From Cliona cf. orientalis (lineage: Eukaryota; Porifera; Demospongiae; Clionaida; Clionaidae), in assembly GCA_963930775.1 (NCBI GenBank), contig OZ005690.1, forward strand, positions 6,928,225-6,992,224: a DNA stretch of 64,000 nt, in the 5' to 3' direction. The notes beneath the pieces were generated by a model, which was given only the letters and a program-made list of their open reading frames with translations, was not told the origin of the DNA and did no database searches. Of the stretch, positions 45,926 through 58,800 are shown one piece after another. A program made the translations under genes and the position numbers. The first letter of the stretch is position 1. Every line of letters begins with the position of its first letter.

Positions 45926-46281
45926 TAGTCTCATCCCCAGACCCCACCTCCATGGAGGAAAAGGGTCTGCTGAACTTTGGCAGAATCCTTGGGCCTGCGC
46001 TGAGGAATTTCCACGTGCCAATGAGATCGCAGCTCTGCTCAGTCACATGACAAACTTACTGCAACATTGCTGTATAGCTGTATGAGCTATTCAATTTCGC
46101 TGATCAATCAGGTTCAAGGTTTGGTTTACAGCCGGTTGCAATCACATGCAAACACAGCCATAGCAACCAATCAGAACCAAGCTTTGCATGGCCTTGCACG
46201 CCATAGATTGAGAACCAAGGATTCAGCCCAAGTTCATCAGACCCTTTTCCTCCTTGGACGTGGGGTCTGGGGACGGGACTA
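45926..46281. mobile_element. hAT-like MITE upstream of the NLR gene
   Basis: TAGTCTCATCCCCAGACCCC and the inverse TAGTCCCGTCCCCAGACCCC pair for about 60 bp (GGAAAAGGGTCTG..CAAGGATTC). The right flank runs straight into a C run, so the target duplication is not readable. Confidence 0.85.
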
Positions 46282-46469
46282 CGCCCCCCCCCCCCCCCAA
46301 ACTGTGCGTATTACCTTTTATGATGTGGCTACGTACACTCTAAGTGCATGAGAAAAAGATGCGAAAATAACAAGCCTGCCCTAGAGTTCACACCCCACAT
46401 GCACTACACGAGTGTCTCACTCTGTATAACAATTTATCACGGCAAATTGTAAGGATATATAGCGGAGAA

Positions 46470-46760
46470 TAAGGCCAGACCAATTTAATTTGTTGTTGCT
46501 CGGATATTGTGAGGTAAAAATTGGACCGAGCGATTGAAAAAAAAAGGAAAAAAAGCAATTAATTGGGGTGTGGTTATAGACCACAATCTAATTAAGACAG
46601 ACTAATGTGATTATCTAGGACCAAGGAATCAAGATAGAATACAAAAACCACTCTACTGTACATAAGCTCCACCCAACTTAATTAATTTTTTTTTTTTCTG
46701 TTTGCCCAAAAACTGGAGCGAGCGAATCCGTGCAACAACTTATTTAATTGGTCTGGCCTA
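46470..46760. mobile_element. MITE 116 bp upstream of the NLR start codon
   Basis: AAGGCCAGACCAATTTAATT..TGTTGTTGCTCGGAT is mirrored by ATCCGTGCAACAACTTATTTAATTGGTCTGGCCT: about 35-bp ends, 290 bp. It probably supplies part of the NLR upstream region. Confidence 0.88.
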
Positions 46761-46807
46761 ACTTTCAAAACTTGTGTACTTTTGCTGCTGCAGCCTTCAA
46801 CAACATC

Positions 46808-46814
46808 TATAAAG
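46808..46814 (+). promoter_or_regulatory. TATAAAG, possible TATA box of the NLR gene
   Basis: TATAAAG lies 62 nt before the proposed ATG (46876), between the MITE at 46470 and the first exon. Position and sequence fit a core promoter, but no transcript start is visible from sequence alone. Confidence 0.3.
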
Positions 46815-46875
46815 AACAATCATAATTTTGAAGTGGACAGGTTTCTATAGACCACATCAATCTAGTTGCATAACT

Positions 46876-49800
46876 ATGCCCCTCTGGAATAATGAAGAAT
46901 GGAGAGCCCGCATTGGGTCATCATGGTGTGCCATCGGTCGGCCTTTTAAGTGCAAGTCGTCAACCAACCATCAAGGAAATCTATTGGGACATCTGCTGCT
47001 CAGTATAATATCTGCTGAAAGAATCTTGCAGTGTGGATTTCTGATGACTATGTTAGCAATAATTACTGGATATAACCTTCTCACAAGATTGATTAAAAGA
47101 TGCAAAGGGGCTGCAAAAGGTAATTATGGCACTAGTTTATTCAAATGAGCCTTGCCAATGTCAGTTTTTACTGCCCTATAGCTAAAGGATTTTGTTATTC
47201 ATTCATACTTAAATCTGCCAATAAAACTTTCATACTTATATTTAATTAAAGCCTACGTACTACATGGGTGAATCATAGTGCTATACGGATTTTCGCTATA
47301 ATATGCCGTAAAGCTGAAAAAGGCGAGGGTAATATACAGGATGTGGTTAGGGTAATCAGAGTATTGCCCGCTTCCCTAGCTAACTAGACCAGTTATATCC
47401 AAAGTATCTTATGCAGGGCCGTACTCGGGGGGGGGGGGGGGGGGGGGGGGGTGGGCATGCATGGACACACTTGCCACCCTACTAATGCTCATGCAGACAA
47501 TACTAATCATTCTAGTTCAAATTAGTCCTCTTTAGACTTACTAGGTCAAGTGCTGCATGTAAGCAGCTATACACTGGGACCATGCAAGACAAGTTGATCT
47601 TCCTATTAGTGCGCCCACCATCACATGATCGATCAGCTGACAAGCGCTCAATCATACCACATGGATTCCTGCCCTATGAGCCTAACGCCTAGGACTTAGC
47701 CGCATACCCAGGCCCTTTGATCAAGGGGGAGGATCCGAGAAAGGGTCTAGCTTGTATTCCTAGGGTACGAAGCGATGTCATATCAGTGTAGCCTCGTACC
47801 CTAGGCCATGGGAGGAGGGCAAAAAAGCGTACAGTCGTTCGCGGCACCGCAGGTTTCTTGGGGTAATGCACCCAGAATACATTTCTGAGCACACATTAGA
47901 TGGGGTTTTGATGTTTTTGGCTGTATTGACTAGCGACTTAATCGCTAGTTTTATAAGAGGATTCATAATCCGATTAGCTATACTGCCACCAGGATACACG
48001 CCTACACCATACATATAGATCATAGCTAGCTTGTGAATACAATCTGAATCTCTACCATGCACTGAAGAACGATTGTATAAGCCCAGTAAGCCTGTTTGAA
48101 CTAACCCAACCATCTCTAAATTTTAAAGCATCCAATATATTAAAGCTGAGTTTATGTATTAGTGGGTGTTAATTTGTGCAGACTGATGCAGGCTGCAGAT
48201 GTGGTGTACACAGTAGGAGCTCTAGTACAATATTATCATGATAATAATAATGAGGTAATGACTTAGGCTGAACATTTCTATTTGCTGTAGGAAATTTTCA
48301 TCATACTACTACTGTAGCAAAAACTCTTATCACAGTCGTAATCCTACTACAAGCTTTCATGGCAGTCCAAACATCACTGCTTATGCGGTCAGGAGATGTA
48401 GAGAAAAATCCTGGACCTGGTAAGTACATCCTTTGACAATCATTACCTACACTTATTACACTAGGCCAGTCATGTACATGAGCAGAAAGCACGTGGCCTA
48501 CAGAAGGCACTCTCAATGGGCATGACTAACAGAATTTGCCACACTTGTAGGTCTTGCCTAATAATTTGAAGCATAATAAAGCCAAATATTAGCCGATTTC
48601 TACATGTACGTACATAGTCGTGCAGTTGCTCAGTGCCTACGTCCAATTTACATTCCAGCGTTGTCAAGTAGTTGCCACTATGCAGGTTCTCTGCCTTTAA
48701 CCAAAATTGAATAATATACATGTAAGAAAAATAAGAATTTCTCAAGTTCATGGTTCTATAGCTAAACATTCGTAATTAAGGTCATCACCATAAGAAGAAT
48801 TCTAATTTCCAGTCATCATATTGAGCAGATCAAGTTTATGGGGAGGCGTGTGTGGATTTGACCACACCCCTCGGTCATAAGACACTAAAAAGTTTGATTG
48901 ACGTTCAAGAGCCTGACTCAGAGAGCAGCTCTGTGGTAAGACGAGCTTATCTTTTTAATGTTTTATGCGTATCCATGCACAGTATATAGCTATGCCCATG
49001 AGATATAAACTTAGTCTAGTGGTTATATCATGCGCACTCGAGATTGATGCACGACATATTAATTTTATTGCCCTGAGCCCCTGGGCACAAGGCCCTCAGG
49101 CTTCAATGCAATAAATGCCTTACATCCCTCGCATGTATATACATGATTGTGATTGATTTGAGAGAAGCCACTTGTGCAGATTATAATTCACTTAGATGTA
49201 ATATCCATACATTGCAGTAGTGCTGTGAGGTAGGTACATGTACATGTATAAACAAAGATTTTCTGATAACATCTTGACAGTTACATAATCGTGGGTGTGT
49301 ACGGTGCATGAACAATTGGGTGTGTTCGATATACCATTTGTGATATAATGTGTTGCCATACGTCAGCGGCGCACGCCACGGCATAGCTCTAGCCAGCTAT
49401 ATTATCCCTATGTGGATATAGCAGCATTATTTACAGGCCGGCCCCATCCCTTTCAATGAAATCATGCCCACATAATCACTACGAACGTGACAGCAGCAAG
49501 ATGCCACCATTGATTTCGAGCTTTTATGCAAACCGGTATTTTAGTCACATTTGGTAGTTCATGGTAGATACAAGTTTCCTTGGCCTGGAGGAGGTGCGTA
49601 CTTAACTGTCTGGCCAAGGTCTTTCATTGAATCTATCATGATCTATCAAGGTCTTTCATTAAATCTGTCATGATCTTCATTGGCGCCTAGGGTGGTGCCC
49701 AGGCACACTAGGTACCACCCCTGAATCCACCACTGCAGATATGTGCTTGTTATTATTAGAAAGCGATATACCGTCAAATTTCAGTTGCACTACTTAAATG

Positions 49801-52800
49801 ATATACTGCTCCTTGGTTCTCCCAACTCCCAGCAAGGAGCAGTCACTTACAGAGCAGTCACTTAACAAACCTGGAATCCTGATCGCAGTGCATAAAACAG
49901 AGGGGCTGGCAACAACCCTGACCTGGTTCCAGGTGCAATAGCCGGTGGACTGGCATGCTTTTCATATCACAGCCAAGGATATGAAAAGCGTACACGCATC
50001 CACACTGTGAAGGGAGACCTCTATGGACTAGATAGCAGATCATCTTTAGGTCAGACAACATGTGTGGCAGTACTAAAGCTTCTTAAATCCTGTACCTCTC
50101 CCGACCAATGCATTGCTTATGCACATGTTGCATTGTATAACTTGGCATAATATTATTTGCTATCAAATTGGCAATGGCATTGAAGATCTTCAGTACAGAG
50201 CATAAACCGAATGAAGGTGGCTGGTTAATAAAGGGTGGAAGTCTCCTATACTACATTGCATAAAAGATCTAGTGAAGGGGGTTGGCTAGCCACCCTATCC
50301 ACTCCCCCTGGATCAGCCCCTGATCATCTACTTTGACATAATGCAAAGAGTATAAATCTGAAGAAATACCCATTAACCACCCTTCAGCACTCGGAACAAG
50401 GTTGTTGACGAACGAATTGCAATTGAGCTAGCAGAGGGAAGATTGCTGGGACCAGTTCCTACACACCATAGGCCACTGGTTCATACCAGCCCACTGAATC
50501 TAGTCCCCAAAGCACACCAGTCTAACTAGTGGTGCATAATTTGTGACCTCGCATCCCCACTTGGTGGCAGCGTTGGTTGTGCAGGATCGTATGTGGGCAT
50601 GGTTGTGGCTGTAACCTATTTTAAGGCCCATTAGGAGGCTCTTGTGGATATAAGATACCAAGGCTTGGTTAGGGTGTCTATTGAGGAATGCTGCGAGCTC
50701 CTCCAACTTACCGTATTTCCTCGAATAAAGGCCGCCCTCGATTAGTAGCCGCACTTGGAGCTTTGCGAAAGAAATAGTAGCCGCACGCATGTGCGAACAC
50801 AATTTTTGTCTGTGAGTCTGAAGTGACTCTTCCTGATACTATCTAAGAGTGCCGTACTGGTGGATCATTGTATAGCCATTTTGTTTTATACCTTTGCATC
50901 TACTGACCATCAGGGACAAGCTACAAGACCATAGATAGAGACTGTATGTACCAAGCTTAGTTTGCAACCTAATTGAGAGCAGGTGATACATGTAATGCAC
51001 ATGACTAATATTTTTGAGTATTTGTAATGTATCACAGACACTGATTGTTAAGTGATTGTGCTTGCAGCAACAGTGCGCTTTTCAAACATTGCACTCAAGT
51101 AAGAGTACGTGTAGAAGGCGTGATGTGCAAAATGATAGAGGGAAAATGAACAGAGCTTGCTTCTCAAAAGTCTTTACTACTAGCTTCCAATTTCCAAGTC
51201 ACAATCAATCATAGATTGTATAGTCCATTCAGAGGCAGATTCAGGATTTCTTGAAGGGGATTCTGTTATACTCTTGTGCGCAAAATTGTTAGGTGCCGCA
51301 CCCACTTTGGAGCAAAACCTCTCCCATTTCTGTTGTTTCCCCTATTTTCTTGTTTAGCATCAACAACTTTAGTTAATAAATAACGTACACAAGCATTCAA
51401 GGCTCAAGTCATACATGTATAACATCAGTGTTACTCTCAGGACACTTATTACCTTTATTATAAAGACTGTATTAACTGTTGTATTTATTCAATACTACTC
51501 TTCCTCTCCCACATTATTATACTATATACAACGAAAAATATTTTTCAGACGATCATTTTTCTTATATAGTCCATGTCATTACATGAGGGCATGGATACAA
51601 GCGGCCTGCTAAACAAGTGCTGGCGCTAGCCACCAAGCCTCGAGCAAAGCGAGAGGCGAGGTCTGTTCTTTATCATACCTGTCAGTAGTCCAGTAGCAAC
51701 GTTCGAGCAGAGTGAGAACGTCGCCATTGCACACTTTAATAGTTGGAGCCAGAGCCGTTGCTTGCTATGAGGGGAGTGGCCTCGAGTTCTGCAACCGCTT
51801 CAATCTGCGCATGCGCACGGTACTAATGCCCATGCAGGATACTGTTTGTGCATGAATTACGTCTCTATGTTTTGTTGCATGCTAGCCACATTATCCCATG
51901 ATTGTGACATTAAACATACTTGTGATCAAACTTAATAATTATTTACATGTACATGGATGATTTTTAATTTTGTGATATTTATTATATATTCTCCGATTTT
52001 ATCATTGAATCTAGACTACAGCTCTGTTGATAATGACACCATTTTAGGTGAGTAAGATATTTTTATTATATTTAATATGTTTAATATCTGTACAGTTCAA
52101 CCTCGATTATTGATTATTTGAACCCCCAATTATCCCAAATTCGAGGTGCAACACGTGCAGGGTCAAAGTACAACTAGTGACCACCCGGACATTTGCGCAT
52201 GCACAGTAAACCTACGTCACATGGTTGCCTTGCAAGAACCAGCTGCTGCACGACTGCCAAGTCGAGTTCAAATGCTCAATAAAATAAATGCAAGATAAGT
52301 ATTCTATTTATCGAGGACTAGATTATAATCATTGAAATACCATGTTTATGATAGTAGAATACAAGCTAAAAGAATAATTACGATTTATCATGATTTTCTG
52401 GTAAAGGTCGTCACACTCTACATTATGATGTGCCGTATCCTTGCGAAAGAGGGCCCACTACGGAATGTCGGCCCACCCCCATACTTTGGGCTCTATTTCC
52501 TGCTAAGGTCTAGTGTTTACTCAAATATGCACCCATGTGTAGCTAGCCTTGAAAGCGCAGCTCAAATGCATGAAATGGCTAGACTGAACTTCGAATAGTC
52601 TATGTAAGATCGATAAGTAACGTGCTAAATAGCCGTAAAACTAAGCCTAGCTAACTTGATGCCATGTACGTTTCAGCACAAATAAACTATCATACATGGC
52701 TGGCGATCGTAGCCACGCCCACTGAATACAGCTACACTCAACGATACACGGTGAAGTATCGTGGCCGCCCTTGCTCTGGATTGATAACCGTGCTTGAATA

Positions 52801-55800
52801 AGGCTGAAATCAATAGTAGCCGCTGGTACTATTCAAATTATGAAGCTAGCGTGGGTAACTTACCTGGGCGCTCTTTCGAGCATAAACGCGATATAGATAC
52901 CTCGAATATCGGCCCATCCCCCAATCTTGGCCCAACGTAAGGTGCACCGCCCATGGGCCCTCTTTCGCGAGGGTACGGTATTATGAGTCCTAGAACGTGA
53001 ATTTTCTTGTGCTAATTAGATCTTGTGTCTTATTTGCATAAACACAGTACTCGATATCTGTGACATGCACACGTTCTTGCGTGCAAAATTGAATTCGTTG
53101 ATATGGCTTGGGCATGGTCAACATCATTCCAACTTCTTGCTTATTCAAACTTTCGATTTCTTCTCATGGCCAAAGGGGTTTGGATAATCAAGGTTGGACT
53201 GTATAATATGTATGGCATGTGATTTTTAGTTGTGCTAACTCTATTTGTGGTCAGCTTAGCAGTAACCAAAGTCCCCAAGAATGTTGCTCAACACGGTCAC
53301 CCATGAGGGCAGCAATTAGTGGGCCCTCTTTCACGAGGGTATGGTAAATTTTTAGCAGAATCTTTGCCACACTCGTTCTCTGTTCTTGCTCTAATTTGGC
53401 TTTCAATGTCATGACTGCTCTCGGCATGTATATACTGCTATATATGTGGTCAATTATCGCTGAAACCTCTGAGCTTAATTAAAACCATGGCAATTACTTC
53501 TATTGAGTGTCTAGTCTAACAAAATTATAGTGGCATATCCAAAAATTATCTGTATTTTGCTTAATATGTAGGTGAAGATGACTTCAGTGAAGTATATGGA
53601 GAAGTATTCAAACTTACAGGAAACTACTATACGCTTGGTATAGTTCTTGGGTTACCAGTGCAAGAGCTAAGCAAGATTAAGAAAGGGTTTCCCAGTGATT
53701 TAGAACAGGCCTTCACTGAAATGTTGTTAGTTTGGCTGAGGCATAGCTACAATATTGATAAACATGGTCCTCCAACATGGCGGAGACTAGTGGAAGCAGT
53801 TGACAATGATGCTGGTGGAAGTAACCCTGCACTAGCAAAGAAGATAGCATCTAATCATCCAGCAGGTACGCTTTATAATAATAATTATGATTAGCTTAGA
53901 GATCATGGTTACCAACTATAGTGGCTCTATTCAAAGAAACACTCTCTATGTTATATATTGATTTATAGCTGTCGACTCTACATGTGGAGTATTACTGGCA
54001 CAATCGATGCGTGCTCATTCTGCCCACACCAGTAATAAGCAGGGCTACGAGTGTAGCAGGATGATGAGATAATTATCATACTAATGTTGTACTTTCCTAA
54101 AGACGAAAATTTAAAAAAGCACAATAATAATTATTATGGTCCCTTGATTTTCTCATAACCTATTGCATTATTCAGCTCTTAATGAGGCAATATGATCAAT
54201 TAAATACAGACTCATATTAGTTATATGAGTTACTACCAGTGAGATCAGGGGAAATTCCCAAGTACATATACGTATGCAAACTAGAACTATTATAATATTA
54301 TCTACATACATGTACATGACACTGTTGTTCTTCAGTTGTAGAGCCAAGTACAAACAACATTTTGCCATCTAAGATGCAAGTAGTACCTTCAAGGGATCGC
54401 AAAAATGAAAAATCATTGGAAGAAACAGATGAACCCAATGGTATATAGTCAAAGTTTGTCAAAATCTAAGATTGTAAAATTGGTGATTACTGACTTGAGG
54501 GTGATGCATAATAAATTTTAATCCTTTATACATCACTCTCAAGTTATTACGTCATTAATAAGGGAGTTTATGAACTGGTATAATTATTAGTAGGTCTGTA
54601 GTAATATTGTTTAGCAAGACATGGACATTAACTTTGGAAATCAGAGGATTACCATATAACGGGTAAATTTGGCGAAATGGCTCTCCATTGGTATTGGAAA
54701 AGTTTAATTTTTCACAATTTGAAAGCTTGCCGCCCTAGGTATGCGTGCATTAATTAAGTGAGTTTTTCTTTGGCAATCTATACCGAATTCACCAAGTCGC
54801 CAAATTAAAACCTCACCAAAGTTTCCCGCTATGTGGTATGTATATTAAGGCACCATAATATTTCAGGTGCAGAGGTGAATGTACCCAACGTTGGTCGTAG
54901 ACGCACCCTTCCATTAGCAGCACAAAAAGTACGAGGACGAACTCTGTCTACAGTATGTGAATATTCAAGTAAGTATTAAATTTTGGTTGACTACCCTTTA
55001 TTATACACTGCTCCTGGTATTTTGTACATTTGGGGCTTGCACAAGCTAATACAGTGGAATTTCTCATAACGGACCCTCCCAGGAGCGGCCACCCACTATA
55101 TTAAAACTGACAACCGCTATGAATTTGCCATAGACTTAGTACATTTCGAATCTCCGAGGAGCGGACAACCTCCCAATTCACTATAATGGACGGATTATTC
55201 AGACCTGATTGAACAATTTAATAGCGGGTGGCCAGGAAGCCACACCCCTTTTTGTAGCCAGTGACGTAATTGCCGACGCCATGGATGGCCGGCCAGCCTG
55301 GGTACTGCACACGTGATACCGCTGGACATTACGCAATCCTGTGTATTGTACATTGAATTCTTGTTACTCTTTTGACTCTCTGGCTAAGCTTGTGACATAA
55401 TAATAAGCATAAGCTTGGATCCATGTGAGCATCTTGCAGTAATGTTGGACTTGCAATAGCTACCTCTCAGTGCTTGCTGACTGAGGGTTTTAGACTATAG
55501 TGCTTCATTAATTGTATTGGTCCTCATCCTCATACGCTTTGTGGCTTGTGCTCCAGTATTTAATAGTGTTAATATCGTAAAGAATATCAATGGCTTAACA
55601 TAATGCATGCATATTCTTGTACTCAGCAGGATATGTGCACCATTGTAACAATTATCGTAAATCTAAAGCAGCCTCTACCTGTAGTAATATAATTATGTAT
55701 TTTAGACCTCAGAGGATATGTGATCAGTGATTTACAGTATGAATTGATTCTATAGATGATTGGGAATCAATTGTCCACAAATTTCGTGACACACTGGCTA

Positions 55801-58800
55801 TGTACTACATAAGACAAGTTGATGATCGTGCCTGGCCACCTGTAAAGGTAACAAATTTCATAAATCTGGCACTTATCAAAGATAGATGTGGCTGGCGAAA
55901 AACTATTCGTGGAGCTGCTGATAAGACAGTTAGTGAAGGAGATACTGCTTCTTATAGTACTATGTTCAATGACATAGAGGCTGAGAGGTTTATTCTTTTT
56001 GAGGGGCGGCCAGGTAGTGGTAAGACCACTCTCATGAATAAGATCAGTCGCGACTGGGCATGCAGAGAAATTTTGACATCTTACCTACTTTTACACATTC
56101 CCCTTCGAAGACTCAACATTAAAGGAGACCGCAATATTCAAACAATTCTTCAAGTAGCTTATCCTGGTCTATCCGAAAGTGATTTAGAGCAGCTGGCAGT
56201 TTATATTGAACAAAACCAGGGTGAAGGTGTTGTATTTGCATTTGATGGGCTCGATGAATATGCTCCCCACTTTTACGATCCAATAACAAAATTAAAAGAA
56301 GAGCTACCTTACGGCAGTAAAAAGCCCCTCAGGAGACAGCTGACAGACTTCTTTGCAAGTAGTAAGAAACAGGCGATTGATGATGTTTTTCAAATTGTGT
56401 ATGGAAAGAGCTTTACTAAAGCATTAGTAATCGTCACTTCTCGGCCTTCTGCATGTACACAATTTCGTGAGTATGCCAAGAAAAGGATTGAAGTCCTTGG
56501 ATTCTTGAAAGCACAGATTACTGAATATCTTCTCCACTATTTCGATAAGGATGAACATAAAGCTAAGCAATTATCACTGCACTTGGAACAACGTCCAAAC
56601 TTATTAAATATGGCATACCTTCCTCTTCATTGTGCTATGCTAGCATTCCTTTATGAAGAAGACACACTCCTACCTGAAACAGAAACTGAGTTTTACAAGT
56701 TCTTCACGATATCGACATTATTGAGAGACATGCGCAAACGGCAAGGTGGGGTTGAATTTTCACTGAAGTCTTTTGATTGTCTTCCTATGAGTGATAAAGC
56801 CATCTTTGATAAAATTTGTCAGCTGGCATTCACTGCTACAGTGAAATCTAAGCAGGTCTTTTCAGCTGATGATGTAAAGAGCATATCAACTTTCACTGAT
56901 GATGGAGGTTCTCTTGGATTAGTTGTAATTGATCACTGTTTCACAAGATACGGACTGGATGACACCTATACATTTCTACATCTGACATTCCAAGAGTACC
57001 TGGCAGCAGTTCACATTACTGGATTGACTGTTGCTCAACAGCTGGAGCTCATTAAGAAACATCGTAATGATAAACATCTTTCTGTAGTTTGGAAGTTTCT
57101 GTGTGGACAGATTAACTTCTCCAATCCTAATGCAATGGATATTTTCAAAAGCGTGCTTGACACAGCTGCAGCTAAAGATAAACTCATTCAGTTACAATGT
57201 TGTCATGAGTCTCAGAACCCACTGGTATGTAAACACGTGATTACTGCTTCCAAAGCACAGCTCAAGTTCAGATCTACCAATTTTACTCCATCAGACTGTA
57301 CCGCTATTGGATATGCTGTCCATGAATGTGACGTTGAGCCTGTACAACTAGTATTTCAAGACTGCAACTTAAGTTATGAAGGAGCTACAGCACTTTTGAA
57401 GAAGATCGAAGACCACCCTGTGTCACTTACACTCAAGTAAGATTCATTAATATTATTTATCTCATTCTAAGTACGGACGTAAAATTCATCATTATATTCA
57501 TGTTATAGGAAAGGACCAGCTGTAAAGTCTTTATTGCAGGCTTTAGCAGAATGTACCACTCCCGGCTTACATTACTTAATGTGAGTTTACATTTCTTACT
57601 CGATAGCTAAATTTATGTTATGGGAGGGAATCCCCATTGATGAACAAGATAGTATGCTACCACGGTGATCACTATTATACTTACCACATAGACTGGATGT
57701 TCAAATTACATGTATGGATAAAATTTTACTCCTTAAGTTTGAGCATCTGATCATAGGGTCTGATCCAGTTCTCTGAATGTATACTGAGCAATTATCTCGA
57801 GTTTTGGTGACTAATAGGTGTTGTATATAATCGAACAATTAGTTGCTAGCATGACCATACATTATGTCCTGTAGGTTTTTAACTCCTCAATTCCCTCCAA
57901 GCAATGTAGTCTAGAGGGAACTTTATATAAAGCATTGAAAATTCACACAGATAAACTGACCTGAAAATTTGAAATTCTCACAGATGGTGATCATGTACAT
58001 GTAGTTTGATGTCCATTTATAAACAGGTCATGATTTTGATTACCACTTTGTCTTGCAGACTTAGTGGTAACAACATTGATTGTGAAGATGCTGAACTACT
58101 TGGGAAAGGCCTCAAAAGCTGTACCAACATCATCAAGTTGGAGTAAGTTATGTTTTCGGGTAAATGCTTGGCCTGATTAATAGACCTTTTCGTTATAGGC
58201 CCTAAGAAATACAGGTTACGTTTTTTGTATAATTATGACATACATTTCTATGGATCATATAATTAGAGCCGGCTATTCAGGCATAATAATAATAATATTG
58301 TAATGTTTGCAAGTTCCAATGCGTAGCTATAGCCCATGAACGACTCCAATATTTAGTCCAATATTTTATGTAGTCATCCAACAAACAAGTAGAACAGTAG
58401 CTTTTTATCAAGATTCAGACCCAGAAGAACTCCAATCTTACCTCTTGACTTTAAACTCATAGATCTTCCAAATTTAAACATTGATGGGTTTTTTGTGGAC
58501 TATCAAATCTATACATCTACTAGTTAACATAATACTATGCTCTTAAATGGCACACTGCATGTAGTGCGCCAACTGCCCTGTATTCCCTCATTATTAGAGC
58601 CAGACCGATTAAGGTAGCTATGATGCCCTTTCGGCTTAAGATTATAGGTGTGGCTGTTGGGTGGAGCCAGCTCGTGCCGTCTTGGTGTAAGCAGTGATCC
58701 ACATACAATGTACCCAAGCTTAATTACCATTCCAAGCTAATTAGCACCTATTTTATCCTTGGGTAAAATCCCTGCCCACGCCACCACAGCTTACACCACT

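Noticed and set aside
48383-48418. 2A motif as a sign of a picornavirus or other virus insertion
   Set aside because: No viral proteins surround it. It lies on a splice-bordered exon in phase with a host NLR, so a cellular 2A use is the simpler reading.
55800-57440. A stand-alone 546-codon NACHT protein starting at ATG 55800 and ending at TAA 57440
   Set aside because: The reading continues upstream to an acceptor at 55755 in phase with exon 6, and the stop lies past a GTAAGA donor that joins the LRR exons. The frame is one exon, not a gene.
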